Positions 47,240 to 56,774 of a stretch of DNA of 64,000 bases are shown here, one piece after another. Below the pieces are notes generated by a model. The model searched no databases and was not told where the DNA came from. It saw nothing but the letters and a program-made list of their open reading frames with translations. The DNA comes from Bacteroidota bacterium. Its GTDB lineage: Bacteria; Bacteroidota; Bacteroidia; Flavobacteriales_D; Sanyastnellaceae. The stretch spans positions 1 to 64,000 of the forward strand of contig JAQBTQ010000010.1 of the NCBI GenBank assembly GCA_027624855.1, read 5' to 3'. Position 1 is the stretch's first letter. Each line of letters opens with the position of its first letter. The translations under genes were made by a program, and so were the position numbers.

Positions 47240-50122
47240 TTGAAATTTATCTGGAATTTAAAATCCAAACCACACATTTGGAAACCTCACAAATTGCTGC
47301 TCATGGTAGCATTGATGGGTATATGCAAAACCGTGTATTTCCAAACCGTAATCGAGCCTTGTTTAAGACAAACCTTCGATGTTCAAGGAGGAATTCAAAA
47401 CCAGTTTTTGAGCACAAATGATCAATCAACTGTAGCCGTTGCAAACAATCAGGGATTGCTAATTTTTGATGGTGCCAGTTGGATTGTAGAGGAATTACCC
47501 AATGGGACCCAATCCAAATCTGTATACGCTTCAAAAAATGGCATTTATTGCGGAGGACAAGGATTCTTAGGGAAATTCCAACGTGATTCAGTCACAAACA
47601 GGTGGTTGGACTTCACTCCAATTATCAAGAATGAATCGGGTGCATTCGATGAAGTTTGGCGCTTGTTTGGAGTTGGAGAACCTGATTCTCTTCGAGTGAT
47701 TTTAGCGACGAGTGAATTTGTAGGAGAAATCAGTGCTAAAGGCAATTATCGAGAATGGATAAAAGGCCCATTGGTCAATTCGGTTCAGACTGAACACGGC
47801 ATTGCGGTACAGACCAAGGATCAATTGATCTTATTTGATGATCATGGTAATATAAAACAGACATGGCCTTTCGAGAATCATCGCCTAGAGGCCTTGATTT
47901 GGCAAAATGACAACGATCCATTAATTCTCACCCATCAATCCGGAATCTTCCATTTCAAGAACGGCACTTGGAGGACTTTTCAAGGAAAACTCCATGCAAA
48001 ACTCGTGAAAGCCAGGGTAAACTGCGTCGAAAGATTCGATACCCATTGGTTCATTGGAACATCAGAAAATGGCATCTTATTGACTGAGAACTTCGTGGAA
48101 TTTCAAGTTGCTCATGATATTGAATCAGGATTGAAGAGCAATACCGTCCTCGACATCAAATCCGATGGCTTTGGGAATTACTGGGTTGGTTTGGAAGGTG
48201 GGATTGAGCTCCTCCGCTATGCATGGCCACATCGGATTCCGAACCAACTTTCCCACTTGGATATTGTAGGCTATTCCTCCCTTCATCTTACCAATGGATC
48301 AATTTATTGGGGAACATCACAAGGGGTTTTATTTCAAAAAGACAGCCTTTCGCGACCGATAGAAATACCGAATTTGAAAGGTCCGATTTGGGCGTTAAAC
48401 CAGTTTGAAGGCCAAACATGGATTGCCCATCCTGATGGGGCCGGAATCCTTGACGGAACGAACTATACGCCCGTCATTTCGGGACTCGGATGCTGGAACA
48501 TTTGGAATGAAGACCAATCGCCATATTGGTATGTCGGGACTTACGAGGGCATCATCCAATTGCATCGGTCGAAAGCAAAATGGGTGGTTGATGGAAAGCT
48601 CAATGGCTTTGATGAGAGCACCCGATTTCTTGCGAAATCTGCAGAAGGCTTTTGGTGGGCAAGTCATCCGTATCGAGGGGCTTTTCGATTCAAAATAGAA
48701 GCTGAAACGCTCAAAGTGATTCAACTTGAATCCTTTAATGAACATGATGGGTTTCCCGCACCACTTCAAGTCAATTTGTGCAATGTTGAGGATGAAATCT
48801 TATTTGCAACGCAAAAGGGTTTCTATCGATTTAATCGATCGCTGCATCGCATGCAACCGGATACCAGTCGATTGACTTCCTGGATCCATCCTGAGGGATC
48901 ATTTCAAAGAATTTTTCAAGACCCAAAACAAGGTCTGTGGGTCTTTGAAGGGGATGAAGTTTCGCACATTCCAACTGGCGGTGCAGCAATGCTATCTAAC
49001 CAAATGGTTGGTATTGCACCTATGCAAAAAAGCCGTCCAATTTCCCCTTTTGAATCCATCGAATTCACCCCCTCTGGCCAAGCGTGCATTCCTGTTGAAA
49101 CAGGTTTTGTTTATTTAAATAGTGAATCGATGTTGTCAAGGGATTCTGCTCCAGCACTTTCTATAAAATCCATTGCACAATTCACTTCATTCAACGATAA
49201 GAAGGAGCTTATTGAAGGGGAACCGCTTGAGGCAGGGATTTATGCTTTTGAATATCAATTAGAAGGCTTCAATTCCAATTGGTCTGGAATTCAACAATAC
49301 CAATGGAGAATCAAAGAAGTGTCAGACCAATGGTCAAAACCAAATGCTTCCCCAATCATCACGCTCTCTGGAATCGAGCCGGGAAATCATCAAATTCAAT
49401 TCCGCACGTTTATTCATGAAAATTTGACAGGGGCCATCTTGACGACCGATTTAACCATTGCCCCCTTCTGGCATCAGCGTGCCTCTACTCGGCTGGCCAT
49501 ACTTTTACTCTTTATCCTCGCTGCAGGGCTATGGGTGCGGCAAAACCGTCGCAAATTGAATGCCAAGTATGAACAAAATCGCGAGGCAGAGCAGCGATCG
49601 AGGCGCGAAGCAGAACAACGAATGCAAGCTTCCATTTTGGAAAGTGAACATGCCCTGCAAAAAGAGAGAGAATTGGCTCAGCAGCAGCAATTGGCTTCAC
49701 GAAATCAAGAATTGGCTTCGGTCACAATGAACCTAGTTCAGAAATCTCAACTCGTTCAATCGATTGAGAATCAACTAATCAAATTAAAACCTGAATCTAA
49801 CTCAGCGCAAAAGAAACAAATTGATGAACTCATCGATGTCATCAGAAACGGAGGGAAATTGGATGAAGCATGGGAACAATTCACGGATCAGTTCGATCAA
49901 GTCCACGTTGAGTTCCAACAGCGCATTACACTTCGCTACCCCAATCTAACCAAAAACGACCTTAAATTATGCACTTACTTGCGCATGAACTTATCGTCCA
50001 AAGAAATGGCTTCATTGATGTATGTTTCCGTTCGCGCCATTGAAGTGAGCCGCTCCAGATTGAGAAAACGACTTGACTTGGATGTCGGACAAAACTTGAG
50101 CCAATTCATTCAAAGCATATGA
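47240..50122 (+). CDS. Membrane-bound sensor-regulator: reg_prop propeller, Y_Y_Y domain, coiled coil, HTH
   Basis: Up to 960 residues. A periplasmic propeller (about 40-640; repeats such as SKSVYASKNGIYCGGQGFLGK) is followed by a Y_Y_Y domain (about 665-740; YAFEYQLEGFNSNWSG), one transmembrane helix (about 750-770; LAILLLFILAAGLWV), a long coiled coil and a C-terminal LuxR-type HTH (about 896-960; NLTKNDLKLCTYLRMNLSSK, VSVRAIEVSRSRLRKRL). It resembles SusR/HTCS regulators without kinase or receiver domains. No in-frame ATG precedes 47303; the TTG at 47240 keeps a basic N-terminus before the hydrophobic LLLMVALMGICKTVYF, so I use it with reservation. Probably activates the adjacent operon on sensing oligosaccharide. 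Confidence 0.82.
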   Translation: MKFIWNLKSKPHIWKPHKLLLMVALMGICKTVYFQTVIEPCLRQTFDVQGGIQNQFLSTNDQSTVAVANNQGLLIFDGASWIVEELPNGTQSKSVYASKNGIYCGGQGFLGKFQRDSVTNRWLDFTPIIKNESGAFDEVWRLFGVGEPDSLRVILATSEFVGEISAKGNYREWIKGPLVNSVQTEHGIAVQTKDQLILFDDHGNIKQTWPFENHRLEALIWQNDNDPLILTHQSGIFHFKNGTWRTFQGKLHAKLVKARVNCVERFDTHWFIGTSENGILLTENFVEFQVAHDIESGLKSNTVLDIKSDGFGNYWVGLEGGIELLRYAWPHRIPNQLSHLDIVGYSSLHLTNGSIYWGTSQGVLFQKDSLSRPIEIPNLKGPIWALNQFEGQTWIAHPDGAGILDGTNYTPVISGLGCWNIWNEDQSPYWYVGTYEGIIQLHRSKAKWVVDGKLNGFDESTRFLAKSAEGFWWASHPYRGAFRFKIEAETLKVIQLESFNEHDGFPAPLQVNLCNVEDEILFATQKGFYRFNRSLHRMQPDTSRLTSWIHPEGSFQRIFQDPKQGLWVFEGDEVSHIPTGGAAMLSNQMVGIAPMQKSRPISPFESIEFTPSGQACIPVETGFVYLNSESMLSRDSAPALSIKSIAQFTSFNDKKELIEGEPLEAGIYAFEYQLEGFNSNWSGIQQYQWRIKEVSDQWSKPNASPIITLSGIEPGNHQIQFRTFIHENLTGAILTTDLTIAPFWHQRASTRLAILLLFILAAGLWVRQNRRKLNAKYEQNREAEQRSRREAEQRMQASILESEHALQKERELAQQQQLASRNQELASVTMNLVQKSQLVQSIENQLIKLKPESNSAQKKQIDELIDVIRNGGKLDEAWEQFTDQFDQVHVEFQQRITLRYPNLTKNDLKLCTYLRMNLSSKEMASLMYVSVRAIEVSRSRLRKRLDLDVGQNLSQFIQSI

Positions 50123-52701
50123 CGAAAGGTAAATTTCATCAACTGATAGCCGCATTTTGCTGCGTCATTGCCCTAACAAGTTGTGACCAACATGATCCTG
50201 CTGATTTGGTCATCGACAATTGGGAATTTCGCCATGCTGACTCCACGGTTTGGCATAAAGCAACTGTACCGGGCAACGTCTTTACTGATTTGCTTGACAA
50301 CGGTTTGGTGCCCGACCCATTCTATGGGAAAAATGAATTGGAATTCGAGTGGATTGAAAAGGCTACATGGCATTACCGAAGCATCTTCCCTCTCCAGAAT
50401 TGGCTCGAGTCAAGTTCCATTGTCCATCCAGAATTGCATTTTGACGGAATCGACACCTATGCTTCAATTTTCTTAAACGACTCACTGATTCTGCAAACTG
50501 ACAATGCATACCGTCATTACACCTTGGACATTGGTCATCTGAACACCCCACTCTGCACCTTAGAAATCATCCTGCATTCTCCCATCGAGAAAGGACAAAT
50601 CATCCTAGATCAATTACCGCAGGTGATTCCAGTAAGTAATGAGCTTCGACCCATTGGAAAACAAACGAGCAGTGTGACACGAAAACCTGGTTATCACTAC
50701 GGTTGGGATTGGGGACCTCGGCTGATTACTTCGGGATTGGCAGGTAGGGTTTTCATTCAAGACGCACGGCAGCCCACCATGGATGATGTATTCATATCCA
50801 CGCGCATTCAAAAGGACCAAACTGCCGTCATCAACATCGCATTGGATCGACCTTGGCCAAAAGGAAAGTGGGTCATCCAGGAGCCAAAATCATCAGGTCA
50901 TCATCAATGGGTTTTCGAACAAATCGATGACCAGCATTGGGAATACACTCTAGACTCTCCGCAACTTTGGTGGCCCCGAGGCATGGGAAAACAACCACTC
51001 TACACGGTTCAATGGATACCAGAATCGAATGACGTTTATGCTCTTCAATGCAAGATCGGGATTCGAGAGATTGAGTGGATTCGTGATAAAGACGAATGGG
51101 GCCGTTCATTTGAGTGCCACATCAATGGGCATCGGGTGCAAATTCGCGGGGCCAATGTCATTCCTGCAGACTTCTTCGCCAATCGAGCCGAATCCAAAAC
51201 ACCTTCCGTTTTGCAAGGTGCGATGGATGCCAATATGAATGCCTTGAGGGTTTGGGGGGGTGCCGTTTATCCGAACCAGAATTTTTTCGAATTCTGCGAT
51301 GAGCATGGCATTCTTGTTTGGCAAGACTTCATGTTCGCTTGCACCATGGTTCGAGGTGACTCGATTTTCCAAGCAAATGTGAGTCAAGAAGCCGAAGAGC
51401 AAGTCAAAAGACTGCGAAATCACCCTTCACTGGCGCTTTGGTGTGGAAACAACGAATCCCAAAAAGCATGGAATACCTGGGGATGGCAAGAGCTTTATAA
51501 CCTTCACGGTATCGATTCCGCCAAGGTCTATGAAGCATACGATACCCTCTTCCACAGCATTTTACCCCGCGTGGTGTCTGAACACACCAATACCACTTAC
51601 TGGCCAAGTTCGCCAACTCCTGATTATCAATGGAAATGGAATACCAATGAAAGAAATTCTGAAACCGAAAAATTTTCTGGTGACGAGCACGCCTGGCACG
51701 TTTGGTTTGACACCCTAGATTTCGATTACTTTTCTCAACACCAAGGTCGATTTGCAAGCGAATATGGACTCCAAAGCCTGCCCCATTCGCAAACGTTGCA
51801 TGATGTCGGAATTCAAACTTTCGGTGATCCTGAATTGCAATTTCGACAACGATCAAAAATGGAATGGCTTAAACCGGGCCTAGACGGTTGGGGAATGATG
51901 CGGATTTATGCCCGCAGATACACCGCTGATCCCGCGAGCAAGAACACACCAGAAGCGGAGGCATTGGATCGATGGATCTACCTTACGCAGCTCACCCAAT
52001 CCATTGGATTGCGAGAAGCCTTGGAACGTCACCGAAATAGTCAGGGCAAATACAGCGGATCAATGTATTGGCAGCTGAATGACGTTTGGCCCACTCCTTC
52101 TTGGTCCACCATTGACCATGCTGGTCGATGGAAGCTGGCTCATCATGCCGTAAGAGAGGCGAATAAAGATTGCCGCATCATCATAAATCATTGGGATTCT
52201 ATCGGTTTCAGCGTGACTGCCTTTCCCGACATTCCGAGTCCATGTGAAAGCAGCACCATTTCATTGGCACTTTTGGATCAACATGGTGACACCTTGAAAA
52301 CCATGACCCGTGAAACGACCATTGCTGCTTTTGAACGGCTTCAATTGTCCTTGGCTACGAACCGTGCAGAATTCCCAACAGCTTGCTTTGTGCGGTGGAT
52401 GTGGAAAGCATCAAATGGTGAAATCATAGATTACGGTGAATACCTGATGGAAAAACCCTCCAACATCCATTGGCCTCAAGCGCAGATTCAAATGAAAACA
52501 GATCGGAACAAAGTCACTTTGACCTCAAATGAAATGGCTTTTGGCGTGCGCCTCAGCACTCCATTAGCTGGCCATTTTGACTGCAATGGACTCACATTAT
52601 TCCCAAATGAATCTGTGACCGTCTCTTTTTTCCCGGATGACGCCATATCAGAACTGGATCCAGAGCAACTTACCATAGAACATTTCGCCCAATTTCAGTA
52701 A
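50119..52701 (+). CDS. GH2 beta-mannosidase-like glycoside hydrolase, lipoprotein
   Basis: 860 residues. Lipoprotein signal (IALTSCDQHD). GH2 layout: N-terminal jelly-roll with ATVPGNVFTDLLDNGLVPDPFYG (a beta-mannosidase hallmark), YHYGWDWGPRLITSG, and a TIM barrel with NALRVWGGAVYPNQNFFEFCDE, LVWQDFMFACTM and acid/base Glu446 in ALWCGNNESQ. The C-terminal region GSMYWQLNDVWPTPSWSTID also matches beta-mannosidases. It overlaps the regulator gene by four bases (ATGA) and so is probably co-transcribed with it, separate from the SusCD operon. Substrate could be mannose-containing glycans (for example N-glycans) rather than laminarin. Confidence 0.88.
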   Translation: MTKGKFHQLIAAFCCVIALTSCDQHDPADLVIDNWEFRHADSTVWHKATVPGNVFTDLLDNGLVPDPFYGKNELEFEWIEKATWHYRSIFPLQNWLESSSIVHPELHFDGIDTYASIFLNDSLILQTDNAYRHYTLDIGHLNTPLCTLEIILHSPIEKGQIILDQLPQVIPVSNELRPIGKQTSSVTRKPGYHYGWDWGPRLITSGLAGRVFIQDARQPTMDDVFISTRIQKDQTAVINIALDRPWPKGKWVIQEPKSSGHHQWVFEQIDDQHWEYTLDSPQLWWPRGMGKQPLYTVQWIPESNDVYALQCKIGIREIEWIRDKDEWGRSFECHINGHRVQIRGANVIPADFFANRAESKTPSVLQGAMDANMNALRVWGGAVYPNQNFFEFCDEHGILVWQDFMFACTMVRGDSIFQANVSQEAEEQVKRLRNHPSLALWCGNNESQKAWNTWGWQELYNLHGIDSAKVYEAYDTLFHSILPRVVSEHTNTTYWPSSPTPDYQWKWNTNERNSETEKFSGDEHAWHVWFDTLDFDYFSQHQGRFASEYGLQSLPHSQTLHDVGIQTFGDPELQFRQRSKMEWLKPGLDGWGMMRIYARRYTADPASKNTPEAEALDRWIYLTQLTQSIGLREALERHRNSQGKYSGSMYWQLNDVWPTPSWSTIDHAGRWKLAHHAVREANKDCRIIINHWDSIGFSVTAFPDIPSPCESSTISLALLDQHGDTLKTMTRETTIAAFERLQLSLATNRAEFPTACFVRWMWKASNGEIIDYGEYLMEKPSNIHWPQAQIQMKTDRNKVTLTSNEMAFGVRLSTPLAGHFDCNGLTLFPNESVTVSFFPDDAISELDPEQLTIEHFAQFQ

Positions 52702-53141
52702 CAGTGTTCCACACGGTCGGTGACGCCATTGATTACAAACGAATCACCTCTTGAATGACCGAGTAAAGCTTGGCCTAGCGGCGAAATGGTCGAAATGACA
52801 TAGACAGTTTGTCCTTGTGTTTCCACCCGACCCAATGGAACAGCCAGGAAATAAACCCCCTTTTGCGTTTGAACCACAGAACCAAGTTGAATGGATGTAG
52901 CCTTCGAATCTTTGATCTCCATCAAATCAGCCCGCAACTTGGCAAATTTCTGACGCTGAGCGTTCAATCGGCCCAACTCCAAATCCGCCATTGCTCTTCC
53001 TGTTTCATGCTTATCGCCCGCCGAACTTTTACCATCAGCAGCTCGACTTTCCCGGAGCGATTGAATCTCGTCATCGAGCGCCGAAATGGTTTTTCGCAGC
53101 CGTTTTTCAGACTCTCGAATCAAGATAGATTTATCAATCAT
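52695..53141 (-). CDS. GreA/GreB-family protein
   Basis: 148 residues. The N-terminal half is a predicted helical coiled coil (ESEKRLRKTISALDDEIQSLRES ... LGRLNAQRQKFAKLRADL in two blocks), the C-terminal half the GreA/GreB FKBP-like domain with LGSVVQTQKGVYFLAVPLG and ISPLGQALLGHSRGDSF. Gre factors stimulate RNA cleavage by backtracked RNA polymerase. This short Bacteroidota version (often misnamed 3-oxoacyl-ACP synthase in databases) may have a different role in the polymerase secondary channel. It overlaps the convergent GH2 gene by 7 bases. Confidence 0.75.
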   Translation of the reverse strand: MIDKSILIRESEKRLRKTISALDDEIQSLRESRAADGKSSAGDKHETGRAMADLELGRLNAQRQKFAKLRADLMEIKDSKATSIQLGSVVQTQKGVYFLAVPLGRVETQGQTVYVISTISPLGQALLGHSRGDSFVINGVTDRVEHCY

Positions 53142-53420
53142 GGCGTGTCTCGAAGATAAGGATTTGCAAAAAATCCGATGGGATGAATCAACATGTAAAA
53201 ATCTAGCGTATCATTGCATCCGATTTTTTGGAAAAATGGCTGACTTGCACTTCCAATCGTCTCTTGCTCAATGGATAGCAGAACGCTGGCGTATCGTTTC
53301 GAAGCGCCGTGGATGTGCTTTTGCTTATCGAATCTGATCGGAAAACACCATCGATGTGCTGCGTCCTAAGGCCTCAGCGCTCATTGATTGTTCCATGTTT
53401 TTCCCTTCAGATTTATTTCA
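53142..53420. other. Divergent intergenic region without a gene
   Basis: The 279 bases between the GreA-like gene (minus) and the arginine decarboxylase gene (plus) must hold both promoters. A nine-base inverted repeat CAAAAAATC (53167-53175) / GATTTTTTG (53222-53230) encloses 46 bases. A short open frame here has no start signal or family resemblance and was not called. Confidence 0.4.
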
Positions 53421-54875
53421 ATGAAACTTCAGTATTTTGATTTGGTGGACCAAACATTCGATTGGCCACAACCCGAATTCGAAATTGAGAATAACGCGCT
53501 GCTTTTTCACGGCATCCCTATGATGGAGCTCGTAGAAAGATTTGGCTCTCCCCTTCGCATCACCTATTTACCGAAAATTGGCGAGAACATTCGCCTGGCA
53601 CATGGTTGGTTCCGTGGGGCAATGAAGAAACTCAATTATCCAGGCGCTTATCATTACTGTTACGTAACCAAAAGTTCGCATTTCAGGCATATCACGGAGG
53701 AAGTCATTAAACACGGTGCGCATTTGGAGACGTCGAGCGCATTCGACCTGGACATTGTCAAAGCGTTGCACGCTGATGGGAAATTGGATTACGATGCGCG
53801 GATTATTTGCAACGGTTTCAAAACGGATGGGTATTTGTCTCGCATCGTAGAGCTTCGAAAAGCAGGCTTCCATAATCTCTTACCGGTTATTGACAACCAA
53901 GATGAATTCAAACGATTCTCGGCTCAAATTGATCGACCCATCGAAGTTGGAATCCGAATTGCAACCGAAGAAGAACCAAAATTTGCATTTTACACTTCTC
54001 GACTAGGGATTGGATACCAGCGCATTGCAGGATTTTATGAGCAGCAGCTCAAGACTAATCCACACATGCAGCTCAAAATGCTTCATTTCTTTTGCAACAC
54101 AGGGATTCGAGATACGGCTTATTACTGGAATGAATTGCGCAAAGCCATGCGGGTGTATACAGATCTGAAAAAAATCTGTCCAAGCCTCACCGCATTGAAT
54201 ATTGGAGGCGGGCTCCCCACCAAAAACTCACTGGCGTTTGAATATGATTATGAATACATGATTGAAGCCATTCTAGAGCAAATCCAAATCGCATGCAACG
54301 AGGAGGGTGTGCCACCGCCGGACATTTACACGGAATTTGGTTCATTCACAGTTGCTGAAGCCGGGGCTACGATCTTCAAGGTCATTCATCAAAAAAGACA
54401 AAATGATCGGGAAAAGTGGAATTTGATCGATTCTTCTTTCATGACCACCCTTCCTGATTCATGGGCCATCAATAAACGATTCCTGATGCTTCCTTTGAAT
54501 CGATGGTCCGATGCTTATGAGCGTGTTTTTCTTGGCGGCCTCACTTGTGACAGTGATGATTATTACAATTCCGAGCAGCATTTGAATGCGATATACCTTC
54601 CACAATTCAAAACCGACAAACCCCTTTATATCGGGTTTTTCAATACCGGTGCTTATCAGGATAACATCAGCGGCCATGGCGGTGTGCACCACTGCTTAAT
54701 TCCAGGGTTGAAGCACGTATTGATTGACAGAGATGCAAATGATGCTCTGCATTTCGAAGTATTCAGTGATTCTCAATCGCCAGAGGAAGTGTTGACGCTG
54801 CTTGGATACAAAACTGATGTCGACAAGAATACAGCCCAAACTTCTCCTGAGCAAATTTCAAAACACGCTGAATAA
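53421..54875 (+). CDS. speA: Arginine decarboxylase (fold III, PLP-dependent), Bacteroidota type
   Basis: 484 residues with the ATG at 53421 (MKLQYFDLVDQTFDWP). Decarboxylates arginine to agmatine. The PLP-barrel N-terminal domain carries YHYCYVTKSSHFRHI, where the Lys should form the Schiff base, HGAHLETSSAFDLDIV and LNIGGGLPTKNS (phosphate-binding Gly loop). The C-terminal half has YTEFGSFTVAEAGATIFKV. It is much shorter than E. coli SpeA (about 658), but the agmatinase gene three bases downstream makes the assignment consistent. A related diaminopimelate or carboxynorspermidine decarboxylase would be the alternative. Confidence 0.85.
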   Translation: MKLQYFDLVDQTFDWPQPEFEIENNALLFHGIPMMELVERFGSPLRITYLPKIGENIRLAHGWFRGAMKKLNYPGAYHYCYVTKSSHFRHITEEVIKHGAHLETSSAFDLDIVKALHADGKLDYDARIICNGFKTDGYLSRIVELRKAGFHNLLPVIDNQDEFKRFSAQIDRPIEVGIRIATEEEPKFAFYTSRLGIGYQRIAGFYEQQLKTNPHMQLKMLHFFCNTGIRDTAYYWNELRKAMRVYTDLKKICPSLTALNIGGGLPTKNSLAFEYDYEYMIEAILEQIQIACNEEGVPPPDIYTEFGSFTVAEAGATIFKVIHQKRQNDREKWNLIDSSFMTTLPDSWAINKRFLMLPLNRWSDAYERVFLGGLTCDSDDYYNSEQHLNAIYLPQFKTDKPLYIGFFNTGAYQDNISGHGGVHHCLIPGLKHVLIDRDANDALHFEVFSDSQSPEEVLTLLGYKTDVDKNTAQTSPEQISKHAE

Positions 54876-54878
54876 ACC

Positions 54879-55775
54879 ATGGAATTGATTCGAAATTACG
54901 CTGGGATTGCAATTGATGAAGCCAATTATGCCTCATCGAGAGCGGTAATTTTGCCTGTACCCTACGACGGAACGAGCACCTGGGGAAAGGGAGCCGATAA
55001 AGGTCCAGATGCGCTGCTAGAAGCCACTGAAAATATGGAACTGTACGACATCGAAACACAAACCGAAGTTGTGCGTGAAGGCATTCACATCCATGAGGCC
55101 ATTGCAGAAAATGATTCGCCGGAATCGATGGTAGAATCTGTACGATCTGCAACCAAGCAAATACTCAATGATTCGAAACTACCCGTAATCCTTGGAGGGG
55201 AGCACAGTGTGAGCATTGGAGCTATTCAAGCTTGTGCGCAAAAATTTCCAGATCTCGCGGTCCTTCACATTGACGCACATGCCGATTTACGTAAGTCTTA
55301 TCAAGGATCTACTTGCAACCATGCTTGTGCTGTGCATTGGGCTTCACAGAATTGTCGATTGGTCCAGGTTGGAATCAGGAGCATGGACATTTCAGAACTC
55401 CCTTACATTCAAAAAGGTCGATTGTTTACTGGGGATGATTGCTATTACCAGAATGACGAGGAATGGCAACAAGCGGCATTGGATGCACTAGGTGCTAATG
55501 GTCGCCCGGTATACATCACCATTGATTTGGACGCTTTTGACCCTGCATATCTTCCAGATACGGGAACCCCTGAACCAGGCGGTTTAAACTGGTTTCAAGT
55601 CACCCGATTGGCAAAAATGGCAGCCGAACGATTCAATGTTGTGGGATTTGATGTTGTCGAACTTGCAGCGCACGAACGGAGCAAAGCCAGCGATTTTTTC
55701 AGCGCAAAGCTGGTGTACAAATTGCTGACCTATGTTTTAAAACCAGCAACCATAGAAACCATAGCAACCAAATAA
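54879..55775 (+). CDS. speB: Agmatinase (ureohydrolase family)
   Basis: 298 residues. Hydrolyses agmatine to putrescine and urea with a binuclear Mn centre. Metal ligands are in VILGGEHSVSIG, VLHIDAHADLR and YITIDLDAFDPAYLPDTGTPEPGG. Three bases separate it from the decarboxylase gene and one from the deoxyhypusine-synthase-like gene, so the three form a polyamine operon. Confidence 0.93.
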   Translation: MELIRNYAGIAIDEANYASSRAVILPVPYDGTSTWGKGADKGPDALLEATENMELYDIETQTEVVREGIHIHEAIAENDSPESMVESVRSATKQILNDSKLPVILGGEHSVSIGAIQACAQKFPDLAVLHIDAHADLRKSYQGSTCNHACAVHWASQNCRLVQVGIRSMDISELPYIQKGRLFTGDDCYYQNDEEWQQAALDALGANGRPVYITIDLDAFDPAYLPDTGTPEPGGLNWFQVTRLAKMAAERFNVVGFDVVELAAHERSKASDFFSAKLVYKLLTYVLKPATIETIATK

Positions 55776-55776
55776 A

Positions 55777-56760
55777 ATGAACAACACGACAGGCTTTCTG
55801 CGTCAATTCATGGCCGAACACTACAACCACTTTAACGCAGCAGTAGTAGAAGACGCAGCTATGGGATACGAGGCCCATCTGAATCAGGGAGGAAAGATGA
55901 TGGTCACCCTTGCTGGAGCAATGAGTACGGCGGAATTGGGAAAGAGTCTGGCAGAAATGATCCGGCAAGACAAAGTGGCTATCATCAGTTGCACTGGGGC
56001 AAATTTGGAAGAGGATGTGATGAATTTGGTCGCCCACTCCCATTATGAACGAATCCCGCATTACCGAGACCTGACTGCGGCTGATGAACAAGCATTGTTG
56101 GACCGCGGATTGAACCGAGTGACCGACACGTGCATTCCCGAAGAAGAAGCCTTTCGACGCCTTGAAGATCATATGGTGGAGCTATGGAAAAATGCAGAGG
56201 CAAGCGCATCGAGGTATTTTCCTCATGAGTACTTTTATCAAGCCCTTTTGAGCGGCGTGCTAGAACCCTATTATGAAATCGACCCAGAAAACAGCTGGAT
56301 GATGGCTGCAGCTGAAAAGGGCATTCCTCTCATTGTTCCCGGATGGGAAGACAGCACCTTGGGTAACATTTTCGCTGCACATTGCATTGCTGGGGACGTC
56401 ATCCCTTCGACCGTAAAAAGCGGCATCGAATACATGATTTGGCTGGCTGATTGGTACGAAAGAAATACAGCAGACGGGACGCAAATTGGTTTCTTCCAGA
56501 TAGGCGGTGGAATTGCAGGAGATTTCCCGATTTGTGTAGTTCCCATGCTGCACCAAGATTTAAAGAAAGAGCATGTGCCACTATGGGGCTATTTCTGTCA
56601 AATCTCCGATAGCACTACAAGCTATGGCTCCTATTCTGGAGCCGTACCAAATGAAAAAATCACTTGGGGAAAACTTGGGGAAAACACTCCGAAATACATC
56701 ATCGAAAGTGACGCAACAATTGTTGCACCACTTATTTTTGGATGGTTACTAAACTGGTAA
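55777..56760 (+). CDS. Deoxyhypusine synthase-like protein
   Basis: 327 residues. Homologous to deoxyhypusine synthase, which uses spermidine and NAD to modify eukaryotic/archaeal eIF5A, a substrate bacteria lack. The NAD-fold core is visible (AIISCTGANLEEDVMNLVAHSHY, IPLIVPGWEDSTLGNIFAAH), and the catalytic Lys motif WGKL (Lys299; human SWGKI) is retained. The block that in the eukaryotic enzyme reads GGGVVKHH is GGGIAGDFPICVVPML here, so substrate binding must differ. Its place after speA and speB suggests a polyamine-related aminobutyl transfer, such as homospermidine formation, but this is inference. Confidence 0.8.
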   Translation: MNNTTGFLRQFMAEHYNHFNAAVVEDAAMGYEAHLNQGGKMMVTLAGAMSTAELGKSLAEMIRQDKVAIISCTGANLEEDVMNLVAHSHYERIPHYRDLTAADEQALLDRGLNRVTDTCIPEEEAFRRLEDHMVELWKNAEASASRYFPHEYFYQALLSGVLEPYYEIDPENSWMMAAAEKGIPLIVPGWEDSTLGNIFAAHCIAGDVIPSTVKSGIEYMIWLADWYERNTADGTQIGFFQIGGGIAGDFPICVVPMLHQDLKKEHVPLWGYFCQISDSTTSYGSYSGAVPNEKITWGKLGENTPKYIIESDATIVAPLIFGWLLNW

Positions 56761-56774
56761 GTAATTCAAGCAAC

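Noticed and set aside
53086-53337. 83-codon plus-strand frame overlapping the start of the GreA-like gene
   Set aside because: It runs antisense to the GreA-like gene for its first part, has no ribosome-binding context and no family resemblance.
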